From Acanthosepion pharaonis (taxonomy: Eukaryota; Mollusca; Cephalopoda; Sepiida; Sepiidae): DNA of 64,000 nt. Of the stretch, positions 10,763 to 22,989 are shown in pieces (position 1 is the first letter of the stretch; each line of letters starts with the position of its first letter). The stretch spans positions 84,501-148,500 of the forward strand of contig CAHIKZ030000843.1 in the NCBI GenBank assembly GCA_903632075.3. The letters run 5' to 3'. Under the pieces are notes generated by a model. The model had not been told where the DNA came from, made no database searches, and saw only the letters and a list, made by a program, of their open reading frames with translations. A program made the translations under genes and the position numbers.

Positions 10763-10769
<7 letters not shown>
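10680..10769. mobile_element. Mariner-like terminal fragment
   Basis: CATACATTTTGGGACACC followed by (TA)n matches the right terminal repeat of the element at 46771-47337 (ATTATTTTGGGACACCCTG). Only the end is recognisable. Confidence 0.6.

Positions 10770-10819
<50 letters not shown>
10768..10819. repeat. (TA)n microsatellite
   Basis: Long TA run abutting the mariner-like end. Confidence 0.95.
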
Positions 10820-10825
<6 letters not shown>

Positions 10826-11058
10826 TAAGGAATCATATTTTTAAAAAAAATTAAATAAAATAAAAATAAATATAAAAATAAAAAATAAAATGAAAAAAGT
10901 AAACATAAAAAATATAAAAATAAATATAATGATAATTTAGGATGTACTTTTTTTATTGAGCACTGTTTTTTTTAAATAAAACAAAAGAACTAACGAGCCG
11001 CGGATTATTTACCTAACGTGTTCTTTCCTATTTCTCTGTATATTTGCATATATATTTA

Positions 11059-11060
<2 letters not shown>

Positions 11061-11116
<56 letters not shown>

Positions 11117-11266
11117 ACACACAGGCACACAGTCACACACACACACACATACATACACACACACATACACACACACACACACATATATATATATAATATA
11201 TATATATATATATTGACCACTAATATTATCTATATATCTGTCCATTTATCTATATTTGTACACACA

Positions 11267-11334
<68 letters not shown>
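11061..11334. repeat. Compound microsatellite cluster
   Basis: (CT)n, (TA)n, (CA)n with CATA interruptions, (TA)n, then (CA)n and (TA)n again. Open frames across it on both strands encode only YIYI, THTH or CVCV runs. Confidence 0.95.
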
Positions 11335-11335
<1 letters not shown>

Positions 11336-11703
11336 TTAGGTAACTGAAGTCTGTGACTTGAAGGATAAGGAACACCTATACGTTATAATTCAATTCAAAT
11401 AAGTGCTGTGTAAAGAATCTTAAACTATCTTACAGCGATATATGATTCATAGATTTATTTCAGTAAGCTTGTGTATTGAGGGCGATGGGTAAAAATTTAT
11501 AAGAAAAAATGCGTGGGCTTCATTAGAGTTACATAAATAAATATTTTCAACCAGTTCGGTTTCTGCTAATGCAATGATAAATTTGATTCATGCATCGAAG
11601 TCTGAAACTGTGAACTCGTCAGCAAGTCAGCTCATCTCCCGAGAGCGGCATCGGATAATATTTTTCGACATGTTGAACTACTAAAGATCTGTTATTTTGC
11701 ATT
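11335..11703. other. Unannotated DNA
   Basis: No gene or repeat recognised. Confidence 0.45.
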
Positions 11704-11865
11704 CACGCATAAATTTCAGCCTCTTTAAAAATAGGATTCATGTCATCGTTGGCCCGTGGGAATGGCGCCGTCTCATACTTTATCCAGAACTCAGTATTCT
11801 GCTAATGATTTAGATGCACGCATAAATTTCAAACTCTCTAATATAGTAGCCATGTCATCGTCGAC
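11704..11865 (+). repeat. 113-bp-spaced imperfect direct duplication
   Basis: CACGCATAAATTTCA, CTCT, ATAG and CATGTCATCGT occur in the same order at 11704-11752 and 11817-11864. Function unknown. Confidence 0.65.
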
Positions 11866-12116
11866 ATCCAAACTGTAATCCTACTCCCAAAATATCGACC
11901 TTATGAATATATACAGCAAAAAAACAGATAAATAAATTTAACACTTTATTTTATTTTTTTTATTTTATTTTATATTTCTTTCCTTTTTTTATTTTATTTT
12001 CTGTTATTTATAAAGAGAAATAAGAGGAAAAGTTTTCCGCCAATCAAATCTCTTCTTCATATTATTCATGTTATTCACACCCAGCTGTTGTTTCGGCCGT
12101 TTAATAATACTACGCT

Positions 12117-12716
12117 GTCCTGGGTAAGACGATAAAGTACGTCCAACAGCAAGGAATTCTGATCAGAAGGTTTTGAGGAGCAAAGAACCACCTCTTAATT
12201 ACTAGTGTTCCCACGTGATCGGGGTGGTAGCACCTGTTAGGGTCCCTGCTATGAACAAATAGTTAGGCCCCATAGTTAGAATAGTTAGAACTTGAGTCAA
12301 AATACTAAGAAAGTGTAAAGATAGATTTTAGTAGCAGAAATACTTTGTAAAAAAAAATTACAAGCAATACGTTTTTGAAAAAAAAAATTACCTGCAATGC
12401 ATTTGTGAAAAACAACAATATTACCAGGAATACATTTTTGAAAAAAAAAAAAAGTAATACCAGCAATACATTTTCTGAAAAAAAATATTACCGGCAATAT
12501 ATTTTTGAAAAAAAAAAATTATTACCAACTATATATTTTTGAAAAAAATATTGCCAGAAATATATTTTTGAAAAAAAAAATATTGCCAACTATACATTTT
12601 TCAAGAAAAAATATTACCAGAGATAGATTTTTGAAAGAAAAATATTACCATCAATATTACAATTTGCCGGCATTAAATAACACATTGAGGTTAATATGCC
12701 GTAAAACAAACCAAAT
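12117..12716 (-). repeat. Dispersed repeat family X, copy 2
   Basis: Inverted relative to copy 1. In antisense the head GGTTTGTTTTACGGCATATT is followed by TAATGCCGGC. The tandem core (12340-12660) has about nine units of AATATTACCAGCAATACATT type on the plus strand. The tail block is CTAACAGGTGCTACCACCCC. The core has more units than copy 1. Antisense frame 12297-12497 and sense frame 12505-12822 are core read-through. Confidence 0.8.
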
Positions 12717-13141
12717 CAAACCAAATACGGCTCTTGCCAGGTGTCTTTTGAAAGACATTGCAATTATATTTCGGACCTCCTCAAAATTCTCGGCAACAAA
12801 AGAAATTATTCGACCACCGTGATAATACAATATTTCTGTACAGCTAAATCACCATCGACTTTAAATTGCCTGATAATGTGTTTCAGACCGAGGTGAATAT
12901 GAAACCAATACTTTTCCTGCAGGAGGAAGCTAGACTTATGCCTGAGGCGTACTTAAAGGGAAACTGTCGAGGGGCTTTGACGAGTGTTTGTCCCTAAGCT
13001 TTTGTAAGCATGGGACACTGAATTTAATAACAAAATGTTATGTAGTTAATGTCTTTATAAAGATACGGTTTTTAGCATTAAAAATGCATCTATTGCAATG
13101 ATATTCTATATATAGGCAGACAGGAAAACACACATACACAC

Positions 13142-13143
<2 letters not shown>
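12717..13143. other. Unannotated DNA
   Basis: No gene or repeat recognised. Confidence 0.45.

Positions 13144-13225
<82 letters not shown>
13144..13225. repeat. (TA)n microsatellite
   Basis: Uninterrupted TA run of about 80 bp; source of the overlapping YIYI frames. Confidence 0.95.
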
Positions 13226-13227
<2 letters not shown>

Positions 13228-13819
13228 CTTTTGTAATCATAGGGGGATCCGAATGCAGAAGCCCTATTGAATCTCCTCCACAACAGTCTATCAACGGCAG
13301 CCATTGGCATTTCTGGTATAGTCATACTCGTCCATTGTTTGACATTGTCCAGTCAGTTTTGCGCTGCTGTCCTCTCCTATGTCCCTATTCAACGGTGCTT
13401 TGCATGATGGTCTTGCACAGACCATCGTACCTTCTAATGTGTCAAAACCACGCCATATAATATATATTTAATATATAAATGATTAATATACATATATGAT
13501 TAATATCTATATACAGTTACGGCCATAATATAAGGAACGGAAACAACAAAGACATAAATATGTGTATTACTTAAAAAGTAATGAATGATTAGCAATTACC
13601 GAATAAAGATTAGGGTGTAATGCATAATATTATACACAGTTACAAAAATTTACATAATAGTTTTTATTTTAAATAAAAATTAAATGGAACAAAGGAAATA
13701 AGCTACTGGACAAAAGTTAAGGAACGATCTTGTTAATACTTGATTGTGAACAAAATATCAATAAAATTTAATATTTGGTAAACATCTCCTTATTTTCAAT
13801 GACTTCTCTGCATCGTCGA

Positions 13820-13821
<2 letters not shown>
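13226..13821. other. Unannotated DNA
   Basis: A 78-residue frame at 13224-13460 has no recognised domain. The rest is AT-rich. AAGGAACGG near 13531 and GTTAAGGAACGATC near 13720 hint at another Tc1-type terminal repeat, but I cannot pair them confidently. Confidence 0.35.

Positions 13822-13893
<72 letters not shown>
13822..13893. repeat. (TA)n microsatellite
   Basis: Uninterrupted TA run at the 3' edge of a LINE fragment. Confidence 0.95.
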
Positions 13894-13896
<3 letters not shown>

Positions 13897-14570
13897 CTCA
13901 AGAAAGACAGTAAATCCACTGAAACAGTAGGGATTACTGAATATGAAAGAACAAGACCACTAGACGAGTAATCAGAAAGACAGTAAATAACTATTGACAT
14001 TGCATTGTGTTGAAAGCAAGAGGCCGTGGGAGAGTTTCACAAGTATGATAAGAAACTGTTAACATATAAAGTTAGAGTTACAGCTCGACATTTCAACTAC
14101 AAAATGATGACAATCTAGTATTGCGCTTAAATTCATAAAATCTAAGTACCATCGCGTACATAATCCAAACAATTATAATGAAAGTTTTTACAGTAAAGCC
14201 ACAGGGGAAGCTAGATTACGACGGTGGGAAAGTGACTGAAGCCGAGTCGCCAGGTCAGTACCAATAATATTACCGATTTTTCTTCGGATTTTATCACGAA
14301 TCTCGAAATATATAGCAGGAGTACCGGACCATATATGGCAGCAATTATTCAAACCATAGACGAAAGGTAGACATAAATATATAAGATAGATTCTGGAGAG
14401 AAAAAATGTTTACTAGAACACAATGAATCAAATTTCTTAACCTAACAATTGATTCAATATAATCTTTCCACTTCATGTCAACCGAGAATGTCAGCCCGAG
14501 AAAGCACAACGGGTCACTCTTCTAGAGGTTAGCATCGACCATATTATGGGAGCAAGACAGATGTTTCTCA
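13894..14570 (-). pseudogene. LINE family B 3' region, copy 2
   Basis: In antisense the frames give IWSGTPAIYFEIRDKI then IGTDLATRLQSLSHRR, the post-thumb region of a non-LTR reverse transcriptase, followed by a decayed C-terminus. The same order of blocks is present at 51668-52965. There are many stops and frameshifts. The 3' end lies against (TA)n. Confidence 0.75.
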
Positions 14571-16154
14571 GATGATCAGTAGAGGGAGGTTTCGTTAAAA
14601 TTAAAAAGTAATTACTTTCCTGAGTGAACAGCAGATTGTAGATCATGAACCGTTTAATTTATCAGTTCCTTTACTACTATGTTTTTTTTATTTTTTTCTA
14701 ATTGCAATCTTATCTATTAAAGCCTATCACGTGAGGCACTCAGAGGCCTTTTTCTATTAAGTTGTCATCTTGCTTCAAATAGGCTTTGTCGTCGCCGTCT
14801 TTGCTGTGCTGATGATAATCTTTTTCTCTTTAGAAATATTTCCAATTCACTGCTATATTAAACATAAAACTTGTAACATGAAAATATATTGAGCAAAAAA
14901 GGGATTTATATAATACCAGGAATAATTAATCAATCTATATAATACCAGGAATAATTAATCAATCATAGATACCATTGAGCATCTAAAACATATAAAAAAA
15001 CGGATTAATTAAACGGTTCATTGGCTTCCATTTCAGTTGTGAATTCTTCATCTCCATTTTATTGAATCGCAATAAATTTTTTCCAGACGTTTAATGTGAT
15101 GAAAGCGTATTTTTAATACTACTAATTTTTTTCCCATAAAATGCTTAATTTGGCTTTTAACGAACATTTAACTAATTATATTCGCCAACGCTTTTAATAA
15201 TATGGTGGTATTTTTAAGTTAGAAGAGACATCAATCTTAATTTAACAAAAGAACCATACAAAACACCTAAACATAATTATTTATACTGCTAGATTTCGGA
15301 TTCCCATTCGATATACTGCTTTTTAATATACGATGCAAGTCTTAGGCAAAAGTGTGATATTATACGGTAAATAATAGATTGAATTGTTCTTTTGTTCGGG
15401 TGACGCTCGGAAGAAGGAATTGGAGAGCCGACTATGAATTCCTTGACAGGTATCTCAGAAATACCACTGGGAAACGTGTGAATCCATTTCCTCCACTATG
15501 TATGGGTTAAATAGTCAGACTTGCGCCGGAAAAAATCATCATTATTCTTAAAAAAATGTTAATGAAATATTCACTTGCAAAAAAGAAAAAATATTCTCAT
15601 AAACCTTAATATGTTTCGGCTTAAATGATACACACAGGGTTGATAAACCTTAAAAAATCAATCATATGAATCACTTTTCTCTGCTGAGGGACGATTAATA
15701 GTAATTTTTTGAAGCTGCAAGATCTATCAGTTCACAAAACTGTTCAAATCTGTGGCTTTTTGTTACATCACAGTTTATAAATTATTTGTTGATCATTATA
15801 TATAATAGCAGTTTTAGCCCGCTCGCTTTCGCTGCACAAAGTAAGATATATTGACTACTTAAAATCTTTGAAACAAAAATTTTAAATGAAAATTTAATTC
15901 ATGAATTGGCTTGTTATAGTTAATGGAAAATTTTACAAATAAATACCAACTAGTTGAAGGCCAAGTAAAACGTTTTTCTGCACTATATAAGGCGATATTC
16001 CCGAACAGAACTATTTTTGATATGAAAATCAAAACAATCCTCGAATAAAAGAAATAGTAATAAATGACAGTTAATTAATGAAATAAACTTTTTAAAAAAC
16101 AGTATGCCTAGATGTAGATAATATATAATACAGATATTGAGCTTTTAACGTGAA
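14571..16154. other. Unannotated AT-rich DNA
   Basis: No gene found. A 2 x 29-bp duplication lies at 14907-14965. About 15475-15520 resembles the tail of SINE family C (GAATCCATTTCCTCC then ATGGGTTAAATAG). Confidence 0.4.
14907..14965 (+). repeat. 29-bp tandem duplication
   Basis: Two near-identical copies of TATAATACCAGGAATAATTA plus ATCAATC in tandem. Confidence 0.9.
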
Positions 16155-17235
16155 AATTCCTCCTTGGAGGGATTTCTAACGCATGGCTTATCATCTCTCT
16201 GTTGCGTCTCTGTCTTTAGGCAGAGTGAGCTCAGGGGCTTCGCTGTCAAAGGACAGAACGGCAACTGAGAAAATTATACTGAAGAGGTGCCCAGCCTTGG
16301 GAAACAGCTGCCCGATGCAGCCCCCTCCCATTGTACAAGAGGGAGGGATCGGTGCTCTCATCGAGGCCAGCGCAACTGACGTTTGCGGGGGCTGTGGGCA
16401 ATTTCTGTCCCATGCCCAGGTGTACGCGCTTGGATCCCCACTTTAAAAAGACCTTGCGTCACATCTCGTCCTCGTGGCAGAACCAGTACACACCGTGGAA
16501 ATTCCTCTCTTGAGGGGTATACATTCGAATTCTTACCCGACCCAGAGCTTCGTCCCTGTACTGGTGGTATCACGGCTCTGACCAGCTATGACAAGCCAAC
16601 ACCAGCTATGACTAGCTTAGACCAGCTTGGACAAGCTATGACCAACTAAGACCAGCGGCCCGAGTGAAAACACTCGGGTCCCCACGTTAAAAAAACTGAC
16701 CTAGTGTCACAACCTGACTCAGCGAGGGGGGTGCAAGTAAATCTCACTTACCGGTCACAAGTCTCCGTGCCTGTGCTGGTGGTATCACGGTTACGACTAG
16801 CTTAGACCAACTATGACCAGCTTGGATCAGCGGCACGAGTGACAACACTCATGTCTCCACGTTTAAAACCGACCTTGTGTCACAACCTGACTCAGTTTCA
16901 AGTAAATTCTTCTCCTGAGGGGTTTGTAACTCATCTATTTATCATCTCTCAGTTGCGTCTCTGTCTTTGCGCAGAGTACCCTCAGGGGCGACTCCCTCAA
17001 AGGACAGTGTCGCAACTGGGGAAAATTAAACTGAGAGGTATCCGGCCATGTGGGAGAGCTGTTCGAAGCCGGGTCCTGTCATTGCACTAGAAAGAGGGAG
17101 TGATGCTCGTACCGAGGCCAGCGCAACCGAAGGGTGCGGGTGTTGTGAACAATTTTTCTTCCTGGACCGGGTGTACGCACTCGGGACCCCACCTTAAAAA
17201 AGACCTTGTGTCACAATTCGTCTTAATGGGGAGGC
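16155..17235 (+). repeat. GC-rich composite repeat with duplicated 320-bp unit
   Basis: Composition changes sharply from AT-rich flanks. Unit 1 (about 16165-16475) and unit 2 (about 16905-17222) align throughout: CTTATCATCTCTCTGTTGCG, AAAGGACAG, GAGGCCAGCGCAAC and GGTGTACGCGCTTGGA/GGTGTACGCACTCGGG. Between them are two blocks of CCACGTT..CGACCTTGTGTCACAACCTGACTCAG type and a 10-bp array. A related block lies inverted at 29981-30300. Open frames of 60-88 residues here overlap on both strands and are not recognised as proteins. Family unknown. Confidence 0.75.
16581..16660 (+). repeat. 10-bp phased array, eight units
   Basis: Consecutive decamers such as ACCAGCTATG, ACTAGCTTAG, ACCAGCTTGG and ACAAGCTATG, all in exact 10-bp register. 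A shorter array of the same motif lies at about 16793-16835. Confidence 0.9.
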
Positions 17236-18169
17236 AGATTAAATACGTAGCTTGTAAATTACTTTAAAGTCGAGCAGTGGCTTTTTAATATCAGAATTCG
17301 TTGGAGAATTGAGCTCCAATTTCGCATTTAGTCATATAGATTACATGATATAGGTTTTACTTAATTAGCTATTATGTTTCTCTAACTCATCAAATGTTGA
17401 ATGTATAATTAATTCTAATTTCTATTTTCCCATCTTTACACTATATTAATTTTATCTGATAAATTGCTTTCTGTTCTGTTACCCATTAAGTAAAAATAAT
17501 TGTTTGTATGGAAAATAAGCATCTGCGTACATCAAATCCTCAGATTAAGTGGCAGCAGCAGAATTATTGTCGAACTTTTAAAGGGTAAGCTTAAATGCAA
17601 CGATCAATTTTGAGTTCTGTAGTTTATTGATGCCTATCGCATCGACTCCTGCCTGGTTATTGTGATGATGGTCAAAACAAGAGCTATCCACAGGAACTAG
17701 CTTAAATGCTGCTCGCTAGGGCTGTTTTTAACCTAGCTTAAAATTTTAAGCTAGCTGCAATTTTGGATACAAAAGAAAAATCAGAATTATCCGCTTGAAC
17801 CATGAAAGCAACAATAGATAGTATAGTATCTTAATATATATATATATATATTACCTCGCATATTTTGGCAAACCTGTATCAGAGTTCAGCGAAAATCGTT
17901 CCCTGTGCTAAACTTTTCTAGAGATTTTAAATGAGTTATGAATCTGGCTAGTGGGAGCGGAAGAGTTGTATGACACGCACACGCACAAACATACTGCACT
18001 TTATATATGAGAGTGACATTGAAATCAATGCCGTTTTGCTTGTTGTCATCCTAATATTATTGCCCTTTTGGAATCTTTTGGCTCGTGTTGTATATTTACT
18101 AACGTACATAATACTTCTATGGGCAATGAATGAGGAATTGAAAAAAGATCTTAAAATATAAAATCTTAT
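17236..18169. other. Unannotated DNA with palindrome and short (TA)n
   Basis: AT-rich. It contains a perfect 22-bp palindrome (17733-17754) and a TA run at 17832-17851. The 122-residue antisense frame at 17948-18316 overlaps the start of a sense LINE relic and is a shadow. Confidence 0.4.
17733..17754. repeat. Perfect 22-bp palindrome
   Basis: Arms CTAGCTTAAAA and TTTTAAGCTAG with no spacer. It may be chance in AT-rich DNA. Confidence 0.8.
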
Positions 18170-19140
18170 AATCTGATTCATACGGATCCAAAACATAAAA
18201 TGGAACCTATTCTCGGACAAACAATATGGCTTCCGAATTGCCAGGTCTACCGCTGACATGCTAACGTCCATAATGAATATGCATTTCAATCTCTTGATAA
18301 TAACGCCGAAGCTCAAACTGTAGCTCTAGATATCTCGAGGGCGCCTGGCATACTGAAGCAAGAGGGCCACGGTGTTACCTGATGATAGTTTGAATTAATC
18401 CAGTCGTTCCTATCAAATCGTAAAATGAGGGTGGTTTTCAATGGGCCTGCTTCTAGATCCTTTCACACTCGGGTGTCCCCCAAGGCTCTATACTGGATCC
18501 TACGCTGTTTCTGATCTTCACAGATGATCTTCCTGATGTCAACAGTTCCCAAGTAGGCATTATGTTGATGGCAGTACCATTTACTATTGTATAAATTGAA
18601 AATCCATTGACAAAGTTAACCTTGCTGCTGCTTTTGAAAAGGACATTCAATCAGTGGTTAACTGGGGCAGAAAATGGCTTGTAATTTTAACGTCTCCAAA
18701 ACTAAACTGCTCTAATTTAACAGCTATAGAGAAACTTTCCCCTCCGCTATCAGCATGGCTAATGCTAGATTCATGGAGAGCAACACACTGTTTCCTGTTA
18801 CTCATCTCGAGGTTTTTGACAAAATCCAAAGACGAATCTGCAATGTAATCGATCTTGACCTGTCATATCGACTTCAGTCACTTTCTCACCGACGTAACTG
18901 GTTTCCCTCTGTCTTTTCCTGAGAAATTATCTGAGTAGCTTTTATCTCTGGTATCCGGACTACGTAAGTTTATGCATGCCACTAGATTGGCATCTAGGTC
19001 CAAACCTTTTACTGCTGAATTAGTTGAATGTAACCGCCACTTCTACTCAAACAGTTTTTTTCTCGTACTTACCGCCTGTGGAACTCCCTTTCGTTTATAT
19101 ATTGTCATTCTGGTACTCAATAATTTAATTGCTTCTTTTC
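18170..19140 (+). pseudogene. LINE family A reverse transcriptase relic
   Basis: Palm motifs are readable across shifting frames: KQYGFRIARSTADML, VALDISRA (first catalytic D), VFNGPASRSFHTRVSPKALY-type block, and GVPQGSILDPTLFLIF. The active-site YADD appears as YVDG (18561-18572), so the second aspartate is gone. DIQSVVNWGRKWLV and DKIQRRICNVIDLDLSYRLQ follow, then LWNS near 19085. The part between the thumb and DKIQRR is deleted compared with the copy at 36570-37167. It is a dead jockey/CR1-like non-LTR element; the exact clade cannot be settled by eye. Confidence 0.85.
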
Positions 19141-19289
19141 TGAAGGCTTCCTTTATAATGATGTTGATTACTGAGAAACCCTTTTATTGCATGGAAGTGT
19201 CGATGGCATTGACTGCATGGTAATTTTGGTGGATAGAAAGCTTGATTTTGTCGGTTCTTTCTATCATGACTTTTGACTTCTTTTTCTAT

Positions 19290-19790
19290 TCAGGTAACTT
19301 CGAAGTTTTGGTTCCGATGGAGATGGCACACCCGCCAGATGGTAAAGTCTTGTGCATGTGTCCCAAACGATTTAGGCTCAAGTTCAATGGCTTTCAGTGT
19401 TTTTTTGTTTTGGCCCTTGTATCTTTGAGGATAGAAACCGCGTGGTCTTTTCCCCTTTTCTCACTGAATAAAATTTGACATGGAAACCTTGACTCTTCCA
19501 TTTTTGAGATCATCGAGAACTTTGTTTTGGGTCACATCATATCCCCATGTGATATTCAAGACTGAAAAAAGCCTTGGCTAGTGAAAGCTTTCTAATTTTC
19601 TGATGTCGCAACGATATAGAATCCAGGTTTCACCACCATATAGAAAAGTTGAAATAACAAATGCATTATGAATTTTTGATGTTAAGTTCAGATATTTGTC
19701 GTTAAGGAGGCGTCTGATTTGCTTTTCAGATGGCCTGTGTGTAACTCCAATTCTGTATTCCTCATCCTTAGTCGAAGTGTAATTACTCAA
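19290..19790 (-). pseudogene. LINE C-terminal fragment, antisense
   Basis: The 70-residue minus frame includes RRLLNDKYLNLTSKIHNAF, FVISTFLYGGETWILYRCDI and RKLESFH, matching the LLYG.E.WTLYRRDIRKLE.FH block downstream of the reverse transcriptase domain in invertebrate LINEs. Beyond it, frames give ILNITWGYDVTQNKVL and QGPKQKN, degraded continuations of the C-terminus. Confidence 0.75.
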
Positions 19791-19849
19791 TCATTTTTTC
19801 TTTACTTTTGGCGTTTTTTATGTAAAGGGCTTCCAGAATTTAACGCTTT

Positions 19850-20040
19850 TGAGTATGGTTGTATTGTTGTTTAATATTACCCTAAATCGTGAATGGGGGC
19901 AGGAATATTACTTTAAATGTTGGAAGATTGAACTATAATAAGTCTTATGGAATATAAGACTTCGTGACAGAGTCGGAGTCGTAAAACCAACATAGATATT
20001 TACATTTTTGTCAAAGATACAATCTCACAAAGGACACTTA
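19850..20040 (-). pseudogene. Penelope-like element endonuclease relic
   Basis: In antisense the frames give DKNVNIYVGFTTPTLSRSLI, then SIFQHLK and SCPHSRFRVILNNNTTIL. This aligns with the GIY-YIG-type segment at 42319-42545 (DIGFTTTTMTRRHTLHL). Stops and frameshifts are present. Confidence 0.7.
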
Positions 20041-20084
20041 AATAGATACATAAATAAATATTTGTATCTATAAAAAGGCTGGTA

Positions 20085-20535
20085 AATGTTGTTTAATACT
20101 GTTTATTATAAACAGAGCATTTACTTAAATATTTGTATCTATAAAAGAATGTATGAACATAAAACAAATAAAGACTTGTCCATTTAAACGTCATTTGTTT
20201 ACATTTGATACGTCATGAGCAGATATGAATGTACGTGAGAGATTCATAGAAGATTTTTAAATACAGTAAATTTTCATAACCGAAAGCTCCTCTGTGGCCA
20301 AATCGGTTAAAGGCACGTCAAAGCTAAATGACGGTTCCGTATAGGATACAGGTTCGAATCGTGTCGGAAGACGGATATTTTCTGTGAAAATTTCTCGGAC
20401 ATTTAGGCCGGTAAATGTTGTTTAATACTGTTTATTATAAACAGAGCATTTACTTAAATACTTGTATCTATAAAAAGAATGTATACACATAAAGATGTCT
20501 TAAAATAATTGTCGGATTTTCTCCGTTTCATAATG
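20085..20535 (+). mobile_element. SINE family A, tandem tail plus full copy
   Basis: A tail-only fragment (about 20085-20180) is followed head-to-tail by a complete unit. The unit has a leader (CATTTGTTTACATTTGATAC), an A-box region (TGTGGCCAAATCGGTTAAAG), a B box (CAGGTTCGAATCG at 20350), a palindromic tail and an end near ATAATTGTCGGATTTTCTCC. The tRNA-like head is about 75 bp. This is the best preserved sense copy in the window. Confidence 0.85.
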
Positions 20536-21050
20536 TGTGACTAAATAATATATATAAAATGTGTGTAGAAGACGTTCGAGTGAAAGGTGTCACCTTGAAG
20601 AAAGTGAAAAGAAAGCCGCTGGCGTTTGTGCGCGTCTGTGTGCTCTCCCCGGTGGGGAGATTCGTTCTTCACATTCGACCTACATCTTACCGTGTAAGAG
20701 GAAAATAGGAAAAAAAAAGTAGATGACAGAGAATGTCATTAACTATTTATATGCTTAGGGAGCGTCCCCTAGTGGGGTTCTTTTAGGAAAATAATTCGGG
20801 GAACTCTACGCAGGTTATCCGTTAAGATAATATATTGGTTGTGTAACCAATGTATTTATCTTAAACTTTTATTAATATTAGATAGATATTCTCCAAATTG
20901 GAAAGCAAATTCGTAGAGTATATTAGTAGTGTTGCATTCTGCTTTTTATTATTTTATGATAATAAATCGCTTTACAGGTTTGATTTTTCTAACTTGATAT
21001 TGAGCCCTTTTAACACATACGATTTTAAACAAATATTTTAGATTTTTTAA
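20536..21050. other. Unannotated DNA with small hairpins
   Basis: TTGGTTGTGTAACCAA (20835-20850) and CCCCTAGTGGGG (20765-20776) can form short hairpins. No gene recognised. Confidence 0.4.
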
Positions 21051-21057
21051 ATATATA

Positions 21058-21113
<56 letters not shown>
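21051..21113. repeat. (TA)n microsatellite
   Basis: TA run with one early TTA interruption. Confidence 0.95.
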
Positions 21114-21124
<11 letters not shown>

Positions 21125-21417
21125 TCGAAGTACAAAACTGAATAAATGTGCAATTTCTTTGTGTTCTTTGATTATTCGTCTGCTTTTAGTCAATGAACCA
21201 AAGAGAAAAATTCCAAAACCAATAACCGAAAAATCGATACAGTGCCTACCATTAAGTGTCTTGTTTTCTCGTGTAAAATTCTGAGACTTTATAATTACAT
21301 AGTAAAAAAAAAAACACACTTGAAGTAATTACAATTTAAATTATAGCCTTAATTTACGCATTTTATCTATGACAGCCTGCTTGAATCAACGTTTCCATTT
21401 GTCTGTGTGTCCGTGTA

Positions 21418-21420
<3 letters not shown>
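21114..21420. other. Unannotated DNA
   Basis: A 90-residue antisense frame (21047-21319) ends in TA-coded YIYI and has no recognised domain. Confidence 0.4.
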
Positions 21421-21465
<45 letters not shown>

Positions 21466-21502
21466 ATATATATATATAGAGAGAGAGAGAGAGAAAGAGA
21501 GA
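21421..21502. repeat. (TA)n(GA)n microsatellite
   Basis: TA runs followed by GA repeats. Confidence 0.95.
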
Positions 21503-21873
21503 TTACTGCAAGTATTGTCAGGGAAAGTGTAATCCGTTTGTCAAGATCAAATTACGACCGGTTCTGTTAGCGTGTAAATGAAACGTATCCATATTTTAAC
21601 CAGTTAACTGGTTAAATACAAGATAACCTTGGCTCTTTGGGCCATAACCAATAAAGGAATATTCAGAATTTGAACCAGTGGTGTGGTATTGAAGCTTGGT
21701 CTAACCATTCATTACAACTGATCCTCAAACATTCTGGATGGTATGGTGAGTAGGACAAACACTAAACCTTACTACCTAAATATTCACTCTCGCTCAGCCT
21801 GTTCCTTCTAGAAGCGAACTATAAAAATAACATTGGGATGAATCGCGCGTTTATAGAAGTGCGATGGGTAAAT
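21503..21873. other. Unannotated DNA
   Basis: No gene or repeat recognised. Confidence 0.4.
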
Positions 21874-22615
21874 TGACACCATTTCATATTTTTAATTTCG
21901 CGCATGCGCGTTGTTTTCTATTTTTTATTTTATCGACTGCACAGTATAGTAGGAATATTTAGGCACCACAACGAAATTCCTTCCGCCAAAGATTTCGAAA
22001 CGGCATGATGTAACTGCTTGGCATTCACCCCGGAAGCTTCAATACGAATATTCCAGAGTGTTTGGGTCTCCATCTGGGGACAGTGCAGTGGATTTGGAAA
22101 GAGTTGAATGAGACTAATGATGATTAGGAAGGTACGGCTTCTCGGAAGCACACTCTTATGGTTCTGATATGAAAAAAACTCCCAAATTTGCTGGTGAGGG
22201 CTTCAGGAGTTAGTGCTTCCAACGGACAAGAGAGTGACTGCTGGAAGACCTTATCATTGGTAAATGAGTGTACGTCATACCAAACAAGCATGAGAACCTA
22301 GGCATGGCTGTCAGATACGTTCTGTGACCGCATCATCCCTTACATGTGGCCGCCTAACTCCCCAGAATGCTACCTTCTTGATTATTGGGGCGCAGTTGAG
22401 CGAGAGACACCCCCAAACTCCTTGTACAACCAAAGATGAACGGAATTCAAGGATTATTGCAACATTCACCAACTTAAACAAGGAGACCATCTGGAAGATG
22501 GAGGATATTTTAAAGTTTTCTGAAGGTCATGGCTGAAAGCCAATGGGGATTTTATTGAATAAAAAATACTCTTTAGTATTACAACATATTTTTGTGTAAT
22601 TTTGGTCATTATATC
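21874..22615 (+). mobile_element. IS630-Tc1-mariner element, DD37D-like type, copy 1
   Basis: It aligns from end to end with the inverted copy at 33708-34574. Shared features: a GACACCATTT start, the palindrome CGCGCATGCGCG (21899-21910), CGACTGCACAGTATA, and a transposase block giving WPPNSPECYLLDYW then GAVERETPPNSL. The expected form is WPPNSPDCNPLDYYVWG. The region holding the first two catalytic residues is largely deleted or scrambled. The 73-residue minus frame and the 70-residue plus frame inside it are shadows. Confidence 0.75.
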
Positions 22616-22639
22616 TGTTAAAATAAGATGTTAGTGTGT

Positions 22640-22912
22640 TGTAGAGTAGTAAGCACCCCTTCAGCATTCTACCAGATGGCCTGGCTCATAGCTTCAGACG
22701 GTCTACGATTAAGGACTTCAAGAGTTGGTTAATAAACTGATTAATAACTTTATAGTAATCTGATTAATAATCGCACCGATCTTAATTCGTTTGGCTATAC
22801 AACATTTGACCCGCTTCTATTCCTTGTAAGTTGTCTTGTTAATTGTTTTGCTAACTTATAAATTTTTTATGCATTCGGATTCTTTTAAATATATTATCAT
22901 TCATTCTTTTCA
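22640..22912 (+). repeat. Dispersed repeat, direct copy 1
   Basis: It begins TGTAGAGTAGTAAGCACCCC and contains CTACCAGATGGCCTGGC, GGTCTACGATTA and TTCGTTTGGCTATACAACAT. It aligns with 23825-24108 in the same orientation. It could be LTR-derived, but I do not see matching TG..CA ends. Confidence 0.7.
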
Positions 22913-22929
22913 GTGACAACACAAATACA

Positions 22930-22936
<7 letters not shown>

Positions 22937-22985
<49 letters not shown>
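22937..22985. repeat. (TA)n microsatellite
   Basis: Uninterrupted TA run. Confidence 0.95.
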
Positions 22986-22987
<2 letters not shown>

Positions 22988-22989
22988 TG

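Noticed and set aside
16183..17090. Cluster of 60-88 residue frames in the GC-rich unit as genes
   Set aside because: Frames overlap on both strands, are not conserved between the two duplicated units, and match no known domain.
20285..20360. Functional tRNA gene at the SINE-A head
   Set aside because: A and B boxes are present, but the arms do not pair as a cloverleaf and the same tail follows in other copies, so it is a SINE. The same reasoning applies to 50005-50125 and 43932-44040.
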